A DNA stretch of 64,000 nucleotides from Flavivirga algicola (GCF_012910715.1 NZ_JABBHF010000011.1:148551-212550); one strand, 5' to 3'. Counted from the stretch's first letter, positions 36,737-45,932 are shown. The notes: generated from the letters alone by a model not told the origin. Numbers and translations are program-made.

Positions 36737-37447
36737 ATGAGGTATCTGGTACTCGTTTTTATTTGTTTGTTTAATGCAGCGTTTTTATTCGCTCAAGAGT
36801 ATAATAATACTTCGTATTATGTTTGGGCTAAAAGTGGCCTCAGTTTAAGAAGTGCTCACAATAAAACTGCCGAAAAACTAACCATAATTCCTTACGGCGA
36901 TCAAGTAACTTTCGTTTCTGAAACTACCGAAACATATACTGTTATTGAATTTCCTGGTTTTGAGTATACCGATAATTGGATTGAAGTAAATTACAAAAAC
37001 CTAACTGGTTATGTTTTTGCTGGTTATTTATCTCGTACTCAACCTCCAAATATATCTACAGACACAAGTTTAACACTTTATCTAGACAGGCTTTTTACAG
37101 AAACTCAAACTATAGCATACGAGACATATGAAAATTGTGAAAACGATAGTGGTGATAGCCTAATTTGTATAAAATCTGGGCAGAGATCTTATAAAAGCGG
37201 TGTTACTTACACCTTTTGGAATGGAGAGGGTGGCGGTACCGAAGACCTAAGTCTTCCTAACAAACTAAACATTCTGCAAGCATTTACCTTAGGTACTATT
37301 TTTTGCCCTAGTTATAAAGAATTTGATGTAATGTATTATGAAAAACCGCAACCAACAATCGTTGTTGAAAGAGACGATGTTGGTTGCGATTTTACAATTA
37401 CCGTACTAGGCGATTTTACTATAATACGATGGTCTGGTGGATGCTAA
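36737..37447 (+). CDS. Secreted protein with bacterial SH3 domain
   Basis: A 236-residue protein with a signal peptide (LVLVFICLFNAAFLFAQ). Residues about 27-100 form a bacterial SH3 (SH3_3-like) domain: VWAKSGLSLRSAHNKTAEKL, then WIEVNYKNLTGYVFAGYLSR, the usual cell-wall-associated motif. The C-terminal half (about 105-236) has four or five cysteines (ENCENDSG, LICIK, IFCPS, VGCDF, SGGC) and resembles no family I know. Probably periplasmic. The stop codon abuts the pgk stop; the transcripts are convergent with no intervening base. Confidence 0.8.
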   Translation: MRYLVLVFICLFNAAFLFAQEYNNTSYYVWAKSGLSLRSAHNKTAEKLTIIPYGDQVTFVSETTETYTVIEFPGFEYTDNWIEVNYKNLTGYVFAGYLSRTQPPNISTDTSLTLYLDRLFTETQTIAYETYENCENDSGDSLICIKSGQRSYKSGVTYTFWNGEGGGTEDLSLPNKLNILQAFTLGTIFCPSYKEFDVMYYEKPQPTIVVERDDVGCDFTITVLGDFTIIRWSGGC

Positions 37448-38635
37448 TTATTCTAAAATAGCAGCTATTCCTGGCAATGTTTTACCTTCTAGGCTTTCAA
37501 GCATGGCACCGCCACCTGTACTCACATAACTCACTTTCTTTTCGAACCCGAATTGTTTTACAGCAGCTACAGAATCACCTCCTCCAACTAATGAAAAAGT
37601 GCCATTTTTAGTAGCTTCAGCAATAGAGTTTCCTAATTCTATAGTACCTCCAGCAAAACTTTCCATTTCGAAAACGCCCAAGGGGCCATTCCAAAGTATT
37701 GTTTTGGATTGCATAACGATATCGTGGAATTGCGCTCTCGATTTAGGCCCTGCATCTACACCTTCCCAGCCATCTGGAATGTTGTTTATATCCAAAGTTT
37801 GAGTATTGGCATCATTGCTAAAATCATCGGCAGCAATTACATCTACAGGAATATGTACTTGTACATTTTTCTCTTTTGCTTGTTTTAAGATATTTAAAGC
37901 TAATGGCATTTTATCATCTTCGCAAATAGAGTTACCTATTTTTCCTCCTTGCGCTTTAATAAAAGTAAACGACATACCACCACCAATTATTAAATGATCT
38001 ACTTTATCTAAAATGTTTTCTATAATTGTAATTTTAGATGACACCTTAGCCCCTCCCAGTATAGCTAGAACTGGTTTTTCTCCAGTTTTCATCACCTTTT
38101 CAATACTCTCTATTTCCTGGGCCAATAAGCTTCCAAAACATTTGTTTTCTGGAAAAAATTCGGCGACAATAGTTGTAGATGCATGTGCCCTATGTGCCGT
38201 ACCAAAAGCATCATTTACATAAATATCACCTAATTTAGAAAGTTTTTCTGCAAAACCTTTATCGCCAGCAGTTTCCTCTTTATAATAACGTAAGTTTTCC
38301 AATAATAAAACCTGTCCTGGCTCTAGACTTGCAGCTGCGGTTTCAACATCTTCTCCTATACAATCTTTTACAAACTTAACTTCAACACCTAAAACATCTT
38401 CAACTTTTGCTGCGATATGACCTAATGAAAATTCCTCTTGAAATCCTTTTGGCCTTCCTAAATGAGACATTAAAATACAGCTTCCGCCATCTTCTAAAAT
38501 TTTAATAATAGTTGGTTTTGCAGAGATGATTCTTGTAGCATCTGTTACTTCAAATTTTTCATTTAAAGGCACATTAAAGTCCACGCGAATTAATGCTTTT
38601 TTATTTTCAAAATTAAAATCGTTGAGCGTTTTCAT
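37448..38635 (-). CDS. pgk: Phosphoglycerate kinase
   Basis: Glycolytic enzyme, 395 residues from the ATG at 38635 ([20 protein letters not shown]). A longer frame reaching 38674 adds an unconserved [13 protein letters not shown] and is unlikely to be translated. Signatures: [45 protein letters not shown], and the C-terminal [13 protein letters not shown] with [13 protein letters not shown]. Soluble, cytoplasmic. Promoter match at 38762-38769. Confidence 0.97.
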   Translation of the reverse strand: MKTLNDFNFENKKALIRVDFNVPLNEKFEVTDATRIISAKPTIIKILEDGGSCILMSHLGRPKGFQEEFSLGHIAAKVEDVLGVEVKFVKDCIGEDVETAAASLEPGQVLLLENLRYYKEETAGDKGFAEKLSKLGDIYVNDAFGTAHRAHASTTIVAEFFPENKCFGSLLAQEIESIEKVMKTGEKPVLAILGGAKVSSKITIIENILDKVDHLIIGGGMSFTFIKAQGGKIGNSICEDDKMPLALNILKQAKEKNVQVHIPVDVIAADDFSNDANTQTLDINNIPDGWEGVDAGPKSRAQFHDIVMQSKTILWNGPLGVFEMESFAGGTIELGNSIAEATKNGTFSLVGGGDSVAAVKQFGFEKKVSYVSTGGGAMLESLEGKTLPGIAAILE

Positions 38636-38761
38636 GGGTTCGTTTTTATTATTTTTTAGATTGTGAAACAACATTCATTATTTATTTTCCAGACTACTAG
38701 AAACTTAGCTATGAATGTTTCATTTATATTTATTTGTATCTTGTTTTAACTAATTGACACA

Positions 38762-38769
38762 CAAATGTA
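38762..38769 (-). promoter_or_regulatory. Putative -7 promoter element for pgk
   Basis: The minus strand reads TACATTTG, matching TAnnTTTG, about 127 bp before the pgk ATG. The distance leaves a long leader, so this is tentative. Confidence 0.35.
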
Positions 38770-38776
38770 ACTAATT

Positions 38777-38801
38777 AAAAACAGCTATAAAACCTGTTTT
38801 T
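38777..38801. terminator. Putative terminator between DUF2652 and pgk
   Basis: Arms AAAAACAG (38777-38784) and CTGTTTTT (38794-38801) with a 9-base loop. Read on the minus strand, this ends in a T-run downstream of the DUF2652 stop at 38852. Short stem, modest support. Confidence 0.5.
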
Positions 38802-38851
38802 TAACGAAAACGATATAGCTTGTGAAGATTATTGATAAAACGATTGTTTCT

Positions 38852-39907
38852 TTACTTTTTCGTCGAAAACCCAGAGTCTATAAGTAGGATTAGTGTTCTA
38901 ATATTTTCTAAAAAAGCTTTTTTTATATTCTTTTTCATTAAAGGTTTCATAAGAATTCCTAAAGGTTTAAAATCTACAAAAACCTCTGTTCGTAGTTTAG
39001 TATAACCTTTTTCTGTTTCTTCCAAAATAAAATAACTGCTCATCCGCTTTGTAAAAGGCACATTGGTTGTAGACTCCCCATAGACTAATTGGTTTTTGTT
39101 CACAGGTTTTTTAACGGTGGTTTGTTCTACCTTTTCATTTTTATTTATTAAACACTTATGTTTTTGGCCAGCACGATTTACCTTATTTTTATCATATTCT
39201 AGTTTATCGACACCCTTAGTCCATAGCAGTCTATAATCAAAATTACTAATCACTTCATAAAGCTCTAATACAGGCAATTTTACTAATTGGGTTTCATCAA
39301 ATAGTTTGTGTTTAGGGACGTTATCTGGAACAGGTTTAATTTCTGGCAGCTTTTCTTTTAAATGAGATAATGGATTGTAGGCGAAAGTGATCGTTCCAAA
39401 ATCATATTCAGCAATTAATTTATTCGTTTCATTTATAGCTGTTACATTTTCAGTAAAAATAGCATATTCTTCTAGAGGCACACTATTTTTAAGCAGGCGG
39501 TGTATTTGTATCACTGGGCTTCCGTAGGGCTTTTTAGAGTCTTTAATTTTTATGAATTCTATTTCACCATAATGTACAACAAACTTAATTTTTAAATTGT
39601 AGGCAGAGGAACAAGCACCACAATGACAAATACGCTGGTATTCATAACGTTTAAGATGTGCATGGAACGCCAAATACATGGTTTCAATTTGTTTTTTAAT
39701 AGTCAAAACATCAACAGAATCCTCAAGTTTATACATAAACAGGGCATCACCTTCAATTTCTGCTAATTCCAAATTCATTGTATTGGTATCAATCAGTAAT
39801 TCTAATAACTCAGAAACGATATGTCTGCTATGGGTAATATCTGTATGGTGCACAAACTCTGTAAACCCTGAAATATCTGGAATAAAAAGAATAGCGTTTT
39901 GAGTCAT
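38852..39907 (-). CDS. DUF2652 protein with a C-terminal SRPBCC-like region
   Basis: A 351-residue protein. The N-terminal half begins AILFIPDISGFTEFVHHTDI, a signature of DUF2652, which is related to class III adenylate/guanylate cyclase catalytic domains, with EIEGDALFMYKLED further on. A CHCGACSSAYNLKIKFVVHY stretch follows. The C-terminal half (about 195-345) looks like a START/SRPBCC-type lipid or ligand-binding fold (VISNFDYRLLWTKGVDKLEY, VFVDFKPLGILMKPLMKK). Function not established; whether the cyclase fold is active is doubtful. Transcribed separately from holB, which it diverges from. Confidence 0.8.
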   Translation of the reverse strand: MTQNAILFIPDISGFTEFVHHTDITHSRHIVSELLELLIDTNTMNLELAEIEGDALFMYKLEDSVDVLTIKKQIETMYLAFHAHLKRYEYQRICHCGACSSAYNLKIKFVVHYGEIEFIKIKDSKKPYGSPVIQIHRLLKNSVPLEEYAIFTENVTAINETNKLIAEYDFGTITFAYNPLSHLKEKLPEIKPVPDNVPKHKLFDETQLVKLPVLELYEVISNFDYRLLWTKGVDKLEYDKNKVNRAGQKHKCLINKNEKVEQTTVKKPVNKNQLVYGESTTNVPFTKRMSSYFILEETEKGYTKLRTEVFVDFKPLGILMKPLMKKNIKKAFLENIRTLILLIDSGFSTKK

Positions 39908-40083
39908 TTTAATTGATATGCATTTATTTGATGTATAAAAATAAGTCGATTTATTTTGTGTTTATTACAAGATAATGTTAAAAACCAAGAAGTATTCATA
40001 CTGTGATAAATTCGTTTTTAAAAATAGCTAAGTTATCTGCTTTACTAATCGTTTGAGTCCTTTAACATCTAATAAAAAATGTG

Positions 40084-40091
40084 TAGGTTTG
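40084..40091 (+). promoter_or_regulatory. Putative -7 element very close to the holB start
   Basis: TAGGTTTG matches TAnnTTTG and ends only 4 bases before the holB ATG at 40096. If used, transcription would begin at or next to the start codon, giving a leaderless or near-leaderless mRNA. Confidence 0.45.
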
Positions 40092-40095
40092 TTTT

Positions 40096-41247
40096 ATGCT
40101 TTTTGAGGAGGTTTTAGGTCAGAATCATATTAAAAATCATTTAACGCAAAGTGTTGATAATGGTAGAATTCCGCATGCACAATTATTTGTTGGAAATGAA
40201 GGCTGCGGCACTTTGCCCATGGCATTAGCTTACGCTCAATATATTCTATGTTCGAATACTGAAGGAGAGAACACTACAGGAAATGAAGCTTGTAACTTAA
40301 AGTTTAAAAACATATCGCATCCCGATTTACATTTTGCTTTTCCCGTAACGACCAGCAACAAAGCAAAAAGCCACCCAGTTTCTAGTCTGTATCTTGAAGA
40401 GTGGCGCCAATTGTTAAAAGAACAGCCCTATGGAAACCTTTTTGATTGGTATAAATTACTTGGTGTTGACAACAAACAAGGACAAATAGGTGTGGATGAA
40501 GCGCATGAAATTGTAAAATCTTTAACCTTAAAATCTTACGAAGGCGGCTATAAAGTCATGCTCATCTGGATGGCCGAAAAGATGAATATTGCCTGCGCCA
40601 ACAAACTTTTAAAACTTATTGAAGAGCCTCCAAACAAAACCATTTTTATTCTTATCGCCGAAGATGAAGAACAAATAATTAACACCATAAGATCACGCTG
40701 CCAAATTCTACATTTTCCGCCTTTAGCCGAGGATGTTATAAAAGACGCTTTGGTTAAAAACTATGACCTAGATATAGCTGTCGCTACTAAAGTAGCACAT
40801 CAATCTAACGGCAATTATAATAAAGCTTGCGACTTAGTATATCAAGATTCTGAAGATTTACAATTTGAAGAATGGTTTATTTTCTGGATTCGGAGCGCCT
40901 TTAAAGCGAAAGGCAATAAAGCTGCTATACACGATCTTATTTCCTGGAGTGAAGATATAGCCAAAACTGGACGTGAAACACAAAAACAATTTTTACATTT
41001 CTGCTTAGATTTTTTTAGACAGGCATTGCTGTTAAATTATAATGCTACAGATTTGGTTTACATGGAGCCTAAAGCACCAAAATTTAAACTAGAAAACTTT
41101 GCGCCTTTTATCCACGGCAATAATGTATTAGAAATTAGCAACGAGCTTCAAGATGCTATTTACCATATTGAACGTAATGGCAATTCTAAAATTATTTTAA
41201 CCGATCTTTCCATCAAGCTTACCCGTTTGCTTCATAAGAAACCTTAG
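40096..41247 (+). CDS. holB: DNA polymerase III subunit delta prime
   Basis: A 383-residue AAA+ clamp-loader subunit, longer than the roughly 330-residue enterobacterial form but usual for flavobacteria. The N-terminus MLFEEVLGQNHIKNHLTQSV and HAQLFVGNEGCGTLPMALAY mark the delta-prime family, in which the P-loop is degenerate. The sensor-like IRSRCQILHFPPLAE (SRC motif) is at about 203-217. The cysteine pair in the family zinc module is reduced (YILCS, NEACNLKF). ATG start fixed by the conserved N-terminus. It ends 3 bp from the convergent TonB receptor gene. Confidence 0.92.
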   Translation: MLFEEVLGQNHIKNHLTQSVDNGRIPHAQLFVGNEGCGTLPMALAYAQYILCSNTEGENTTGNEACNLKFKNISHPDLHFAFPVTTSNKAKSHPVSSLYLEEWRQLLKEQPYGNLFDWYKLLGVDNKQGQIGVDEAHEIVKSLTLKSYEGGYKVMLIWMAEKMNIACANKLLKLIEEPPNKTIFILIAEDEEQIINTIRSRCQILHFPPLAEDVIKDALVKNYDLDIAVATKVAHQSNGNYNKACDLVYQDSEDLQFEEWFIFWIRSAFKAKGNKAAIHDLISWSEDIAKTGRETQKQFLHFCLDFFRQALLLNYNATDLVYMEPKAPKFKLENFAPFIHGNNVLEISNELQDAIYHIERNGNSKIILTDLSIKLTRLLHKKP

Positions 41248-41250
41248 TCA

Positions 41251-43626
41251 TTAAAACTTCACTCTAAATGAAAGGTTTGGAGTAATTCCTAATGAGAATT
41301 TATCAATTTCCTGAAATACCGTATTTGTTGAACCTTGATCAACAAAATCAAATTCTCTATACGTTCTTTTTAAAAGATTATTGGTATTAGTAACATTTAA
41401 TATGGACAATCCTATTTTAGCATTCCATTTATTTTTTACCGAGGAGAGATTGAATTTATAAAAAGCTGATACATCCAATCGGTTGTAAAAAGGCAATCGG
41501 TTACTGTTTATTTTGGTGTACTTCGTGCCAAAATCATTTTCTGCCTTAACCACATTCAATGCTCTAGTATATGGTCGCCCCGTTCTTATATTCCAGCCCA
41601 AAGAAACATTAAAATTATTCCACGAATATGAATGAGCCCAGGTAAAATGGTGTTTTATATCAAAATTCCCAGGAAAAGGATAGCCTTCATTAACCTCTTT
41701 AAAAGTAAATCGATTATTGATAAGGGAATAACTCAACCACGTTCTGTAGTTATCAATTTTCTTTTTTATTAAGATATCTAATCCTAACACATCACTTTTT
41801 CCTTGAAAAAAATTCTTATTTTCTTCATTATTATCGAACCCTCTGGTTAATGAGGTTATCCCGTTTACTTTTTTAATGTAGCCATCGATACCTATATGCC
41901 ACCCATCCTTATTAAATAAAAAACCACCTGTTAACTGAAAACTTTTTAATATCGGAATGTTTACACCATCTGCTAAAACCCATATTTGGTTTTCCAAACC
42001 AAAATCCTTTGTTTCAAATTCTACTATTTGACTAACCTCCTGATGCAATTGTTCTACTGAAGATTTAAATTTTAAGCAAGGCGTTATTTGAGTATTTAAA
42101 TGTAATCTGGGCTCAAAAAAGAATTTCTTGAAAGTAGATATATAATTAGCCCTCAACCCAACATTTATAGTTAACTTATTACTGTTTTTATATGCATAGT
42201 CTGAATAAAATGCATGACTATTGTTAGAATGTTTATCTATAAAAGTCTCTACTTCAAATACATTATTTTTTACTTGATTTCCATATTCTAATTGATAATG
42301 GATTTTATTTGATGACAATTGATAGCCAAGTCCTAGTTTACTTTTTTTATTAATCTTCCAATTTGTATCGAATGACATTCCAAAATCATGAACCATATTT
42401 CTTTTTATCGTTTCATATAAAGTCACTTCTTCATTTTCATTGTAAGACAATCCGCTATAATCTAAATCAAAATTAGAGTAATACGCTTGAAAAGCATGAG
42501 AAAAAGTACGGTTGTAATTATGGTTCCACAGAACACTAGAACCCCTATTATTTATATCTATGTTATCACTTATAGATTGATCGAATTGTCCTGAAAACTC
42601 ATTATCTAATTCGTTTCTGTTATATATGTTACTAAAAGTAATTTTATTATTATCATCTGGTTTTATAATGGTTTTTATAGTGTGGTCAATAAAATAAAAA
42701 CGCTCGGTTAGAAAATCAATTCCTCTCCCTTGAAAAATTTTCTTGCCATCAGAAATTTTTGTGTTTTGAAAAATTCTTTTAGATATATTGTTAAATGTAA
42801 TCGATTTAAAAGCATCTGTAAATGATCGTCTTACAGATCCTATTATGGCTATTTTTCTATTTACAGGGACTTTAATATAGAAATCTGCATGCAACATATT
42901 AAAACCTGCACCTCCCTCTATTTTTTCGGGGATTTTATTAAATGATGTAATGTCTATAACGCTAGATATTCTACTTCCATATTTTGCTTTTGTACCTCCT
43001 GTATAAAAATTAACCTCTTCTGTTATGTATGGATTAAAGGCAGAAATCATATCGAAAAAATGACCCGAATGGTACATTTTAATACCATCCCAAAGAATCA
43101 AGTTTTGATCGGGGGTTCCTCCTCTCACATATAACCCTGATGCTGTTTCCGAAGGACTTTGAATTCCAGGAAACAACTGTAAGCTCTGTAGCACATCTGG
43201 CTCTGTTAACCCTGGCAAAATTCCTAGGTTAATTGGTGATATTACAAAAGAACCATCTGTTTCTTTATAAACTCCCGAAGTAAGATACTCATTAACAACC
43301 ACTTCATTAAGTTTTTGGGTCGTTGTTAAGTCTATTGTGGCTTGATGTTTTAGAATATAATACCGTTCCGATACTTTAAAAAACTCGATATTTGTTTGCC
43401 CCTCTATGGCATTTAATACACTTTCCAATAGGGCATCTTCACTCTGAAAAGTTACAAACTGATTTTCAATTAATTCCGAATTAAAAGACAATTTAATATC
43501 AAACTCTTTTTCAAGTTCAATAATCACATCATTTAAAGGTGTACGGTTGTAAACAAATGAGCCCTTTTTTTGTGACATCATTTGTAACGAACTCATAATA
43601 ATAAATACAGTTAATATGAATTTCAT
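41251..43626 (-). CDS. TonB-dependent receptor with N-terminal STN signalling domain
   Basis: A 791-residue outer-membrane receptor. After a signal peptide (LTVFIIMSSLQMMSQKKGS), residues about 25-75 form an STN (secretin/TonB short N-terminal) domain. The plug includes EPDVLQSLQLFPGIQSPSET, LYVRGGTPDQNLILWDG and YGSRISSVIDI, and a long beta-barrel follows, ending in NLSFRVKF with the terminal phenylalanine. STN receptors signal substrate binding through FecR to the ECF sigma factor, both encoded just upstream. Ligand unknown; no SusD partner is present, so polysaccharide import is less likely than siderophore or small-ligand uptake. Confidence 0.88.
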   Translation of the reverse strand: MKFILTVFIIMSSLQMMSQKKGSFVYNRTPLNDVIIELEKEFDIKLSFNSELIENQFVTFQSEDALLESVLNAIEGQTNIEFFKVSERYYILKHQATIDLTTTQKLNEVVVNEYLTSGVYKETDGSFVISPINLGILPGLTEPDVLQSLQLFPGIQSPSETASGLYVRGGTPDQNLILWDGIKMYHSGHFFDMISAFNPYITEEVNFYTGGTKAKYGSRISSVIDITSFNKIPEKIEGGAGFNMLHADFYIKVPVNRKIAIIGSVRRSFTDAFKSITFNNISKRIFQNTKISDGKKIFQGRGIDFLTERFYFIDHTIKTIIKPDDNNKITFSNIYNRNELDNEFSGQFDQSISDNIDINNRGSSVLWNHNYNRTFSHAFQAYYSNFDLDYSGLSYNENEEVTLYETIKRNMVHDFGMSFDTNWKINKKSKLGLGYQLSSNKIHYQLEYGNQVKNNVFEVETFIDKHSNNSHAFYSDYAYKNSNKLTINVGLRANYISTFKKFFFEPRLHLNTQITPCLKFKSSVEQLHQEVSQIVEFETKDFGLENQIWVLADGVNIPILKSFQLTGGFLFNKDGWHIGIDGYIKKVNGITSLTRGFDNNEENKNFFQGKSDVLGLDILIKKKIDNYRTWLSYSLINNRFTFKEVNEGYPFPGNFDIKHHFTWAHSYSWNNFNVSLGWNIRTGRPYTRALNVVKAENDFGTKYTKINSNRLPFYNRLDVSAFYKFNLSSVKNKWNAKIGLSILNVTNTNNLLKRTYREFDFVDQGSTNTVFQEIDKFSLGITPNLSFRVKF

Positions 43627-43678
43627 TTACTGCTAAATAACCATATTACTTAAATTAAGAATCGACCTTTAACTCCAC

Positions 43679-44617
43679 TTATATCTTATTTTTAGAGTCT
43701 TTATTAACGAGAATTATTTTGTTTTCGTCTTTAATGGTATATGTAATATTCATAGTCTCGAAAACTGTTTTTAAGGCCAACTTTAAATTTTTATGAGTAA
43801 ACACACCTGTAAACTTTTCTTTGGTATTTATTTTAGTTGTAATGAAAGTAACATTAAACTGATTTTCTAAAGCTATTATGACTTGAGATAACGGTGTGTT
43901 TCTAAAAGTACTTTCCCCATATAACCACGACGATTTTTTATTGGTAAAAGTCCACTTCTCTATAACACCATTCACCCTTCTAAACGCCTCTCCTGCAATA
44001 AGTATAGCCTCCTCTTCCGTTTTAAGGCTATTAACTTTTACACGGCCTTGGTAACATTGGACTTCGAAGAAATTTTGCCCTGTAATAACATTAAATTCTG
44101 TACCTAAAACCTCAACCTCTCCCATCTTTGTAAGCACTTTAAAAGCGTCTCCTTTTTCTACATCAAAAAAAGCTTCTCCCTTAAGTTCCACCTCTTTTTT
44201 GGCGTTCCATCCTTTTGGATTAAAATCTATTTGAGAATTCGCATTAAGGTGCACCTTAGAATTATCTGGGAGTACTAGAGCTAATTGCTCACCAAACCCT
44301 GTTTGATAATGAGACTGTAAATTTAAGAAGTAGAACAAACCAAAAGCTATTATCAGAACTGCTGCTGCACCATATACCAAAGCAGAAATACGTTTTCCTC
44401 TCTTCTTACTATGTTTTTCCTGCTCTAAGTACTGCTGCAACTTACTAAAACCAGCTTGTTTATTATATTCTGGTATTTTTAGTTTTTGAGCTCCTTCATT
44501 AATCTTTTTAAACTTATGATAATCACGGGATTTTTTAAACGCCTCTAGCTCACTGGCAGACAGATCACCTGAAACCCAACGTGCTAAAAAGGTATCGTTT
44601 AAGAAATTTTCTTCCAT
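43679..44617 (-). CDS. FecR-type anti-sigma factor
   Basis: A 312-residue single-span regulator. A cytoplasmic N-terminal part with LARWVSGDLSASELEAFKKS (about 11-30) binds the sigma factor. One transmembrane helix lies at about 80-100 (ALVYGAAAVLIIAFGLFYFL). The periplasmic FecR domain contains VEVLGTEFNVITGQNFFEVQ (about 168-187), and a DUF4974 domain closes the protein (TPLSQVIIALENQFNVTFIT). It passes the receptor signal across the membrane. A GGGTAAAA-type motif, shared with 45396-45429, sits immediately before it. Confidence 0.93.
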   Translation of the reverse strand: MEENFLNDTFLARWVSGDLSASELEAFKKSRDYHKFKKINEGAQKLKIPEYNKQAGFSKLQQYLEQEKHSKKRGKRISALVYGAAAVLIIAFGLFYFLNLQSHYQTGFGEQLALVLPDNSKVHLNANSQIDFNPKGWNAKKEVELKGEAFFDVEKGDAFKVLTKMGEVEVLGTEFNVITGQNFFEVQCYQGRVKVNSLKTEEEAILIAGEAFRRVNGVIEKWTFTNKKSSWLYGESTFRNTPLSQVIIALENQFNVTFITTKINTKEKFTGVFTHKNLKLALKTVFETMNITYTIKDENKIILVNKDSKNKI

Positions 44618-44634
44618 CTTTAAGTTTTTTCTAA

Positions 44635-44668
44635 TATTAAAACAATTATCTCTTTTTTTACCCTACTT
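44635..44668 (-). promoter_or_regulatory. Putative ECF sigma promoter, copy A (before fecR)
   Basis: On the minus strand: AAGTAGGGTAAAAA, ten variable bases, then TGTTTTAATA, ending 17 bp before the fecR ATG and overlapping the sigma-factor stop codon. The same two blocks with identical 10-base spacing occur on the plus strand at 45396-45429. Two separated identical blocks with conserved spacing are the usual form of an ECF -35/-10 promoter. Regulation by the adjacent sigma factor is inferred. Confidence 0.6.
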
Positions 44669-45179
44669 AAATATCTCCTATGCGTTCTCTCAACATTATT
44701 AGAGCCTGGCTCATTCGTTTCTCTACGGCTTTCACAGATATTCCCACAATATCCGATATCTCATAATATTTTTTCTTGTCTATCCTACTCAGCAAAAAAA
44801 CCTCTCTTTGTTTTTCGGGTAAGTCGGCGATTGCTTTTTTTAGCTTCAGCATAAACTCCTTTTCTTCAAGTAAAAACTCAGGGGTTTCATTTGTACGATC
44901 GGATACCAAATGTACTTGATGTTGTATGACTACTTTTTTATGCGCAGCTTCATTTAAAAAAATATTTCTCGCTACCGTATATAAATATGACTTTGCTTTT
45001 TCAAAAATGACTTTTGCACAATTACGCCAAAGTTTTGCAAATGTTTCCTGAACAATATCTTCGGCTTGTTCTATATTGCCACATTTATAATATATAAAGT
45101 TTCGTAAAGTTTCAGAATGGGCATTAAAAATCGATTCATATGCTTTTTCTTCGCAAACAGATTTGGGTTGCTTACTCAT
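44667..45179 (-). CDS. ECF-family RNA polymerase sigma factor (FecI type)
   Basis: A 170-residue sigma-70 family protein with region 2 (YYKCGNIEQAEDIVQETFAK, about 32-51) and region 4 (LPEKQREVFLLSRIDKKKYY and SVKAVEKRMSQALIMLRERI, about 112-168). It is the sigma factor of a cell-surface signalling triplet with the downstream FecR (50 bp gap) and STN receptor. Its own promoter appears to be the housekeeping type (45201-45208), not the ECF motif seen before fecR, so sigma and anti-sigma may be separately controlled. Confidence 0.93.
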   Translation of the reverse strand: MSKQPKSVCEEKAYESIFNAHSETLRNFIYYKCGNIEQAEDIVQETFAKLWRNCAKVIFEKAKSYLYTVARNIFLNEAAHKKVVIQHQVHLVSDRTNETPEFLLEEKEFMLKLKKAIADLPEKQREVFLLSRIDKKKYYEISDIVGISVKAVEKRMSQALIMLRERIGDI

Positions 45180-45200
45180 GAATTTTTACAATTTTTAGTT

Positions 45201-45208
45201 CAAATCTA
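45201..45208 (-). promoter_or_regulatory. Putative -7 promoter element for the ECF sigma gene
   Basis: The minus strand reads TAGATTTG, matching TAnnTTTG, 21 bp before the ATG at 45179. A short leader of normal length. Confidence 0.45.
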
Positions 45209-45395
45209 AAGATTATTTAATCATAAAAAAGGAAATTCATTTTTTTAACTATTCTAGTCTTACTAAATGTAATTCTTAAAAATTGAGCGATAATGATATT
45301 TAGGAATACCATTCAAACTATCTGCCTCTTAGCTTTACACATCCTATCTATAATAGATACCATGAGAATATGTATTGGTTAAACCTTAAATAAAA

Positions 45396-45429
45396 AAGTA
45401 GGGTAAAAATCCTTTTGTCTGTTTTAATA
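45396..45429 (+). promoter_or_regulatory. Putative ECF sigma promoter, copy B (facing the secreted-protein side)
   Basis: Plus strand: AAGTAGGGTAAAAA, ten variable bases (TCCTTTTGTC), then TGTTTTAATA. It repeats both blocks and the spacing of copy A (44635-44668, minus strand). It points toward the degenerate frame at 45555 and the type IX secreted protein at 45933, suggesting that these were or are controlled by the same sigma factor. Confidence 0.6.
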
Positions 45430-45554
45430 ATTAATTGAAATAAAAATTAAAAACCCAGAATTAGCTGTAACCTCAGGCGTATGATGATACTTAAGCTTAA
45501 TCCTTTTTAAAATTCTACCAAGACAAAAACATTCACCATTAAAAACCAACAAAA

Positions 45555-45779
45555 ATGGAAGTTATTTTCAGATTAAAATCTACAGCAAAATCAACTCAAT
45601 TTATTAAAAATATAACCAAAGACGGTATCCCTTTTACAAATCCTAAAATAAGGTTTTAAAATTAATTCTTATGGAAAAATTTATACCGACAAGCCCCATG
45701 TATTAGTTCCTGGCACCTATATTATAACAGTTTCTTCAAAAGATAAGCCAGATATTAAAACAAAAATTATTATTCATTA
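45555..45779 (+). pseudogene. Short frameshifted reading frame upstream of the secreted repeat protein
   Basis: An ATG at 45555 opens MEVIFRLKSTAKSTQFIKN and continues ITKDGIPFTNPKI to a stop at 45657-45659. A +1 frame continues GFKINSYGKIYTDKPHVLVP, then GTYIITVSSKDKPDIKTKII, to a stop at 45777-45779. The joined product of about 75 residues looks like one small beta-sandwich module; PGTYxITVSS is typical of carboxypeptidase-regulatory-like or similar extracellular domains. No signal peptide. It may be a remnant of a larger secreted protein. The rest of the 45180-45932 gap contains only the two promoter elements and an inverted repeat at 45899-45918. Confidence 0.4.
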
Positions 45780-45898
45780 AATAGTGCTTGACTGTACTAA
45801 AAAAAGCTAAAACAATATTCATTTCGACCAAACAACCATTGATTTTCAACAATATAAAATAAATCAAAAAAATATAGAGGGTTTTATAGTTTATGATC

Positions 45899-45918
45899 GT
45901 TTCCATAATAATGGAAAC
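45899..45918. repeat. 8-bp inverted repeat just before the secreted-protein start
   Basis: GTTTCCAT (45899-45906), a 4-base spacer AATA, and ATGGAAAC (45911-45918), 14 bp before the GTG start at 45933. It could be an operator or an RNA hairpin near the ribosome-binding site. Confidence 0.45.
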
Positions 45919-45932
45919 CAAAAAATAATAAC

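Noticed and set aside
38636..38674. Extended N-terminus of pgk starting at 38674
   Set aside because: The added 13 residues are not conserved in phosphoglycerate kinases, while MKTLNDFNF at 38635 is the expected start.
41251..43626. Polysaccharide utilisation locus (SusC/SusD pair)
   Set aside because: No SusD-like gene or glycoside hydrolase accompanies the TonB receptor, and it lacks the usual SusC-length N-terminal region.
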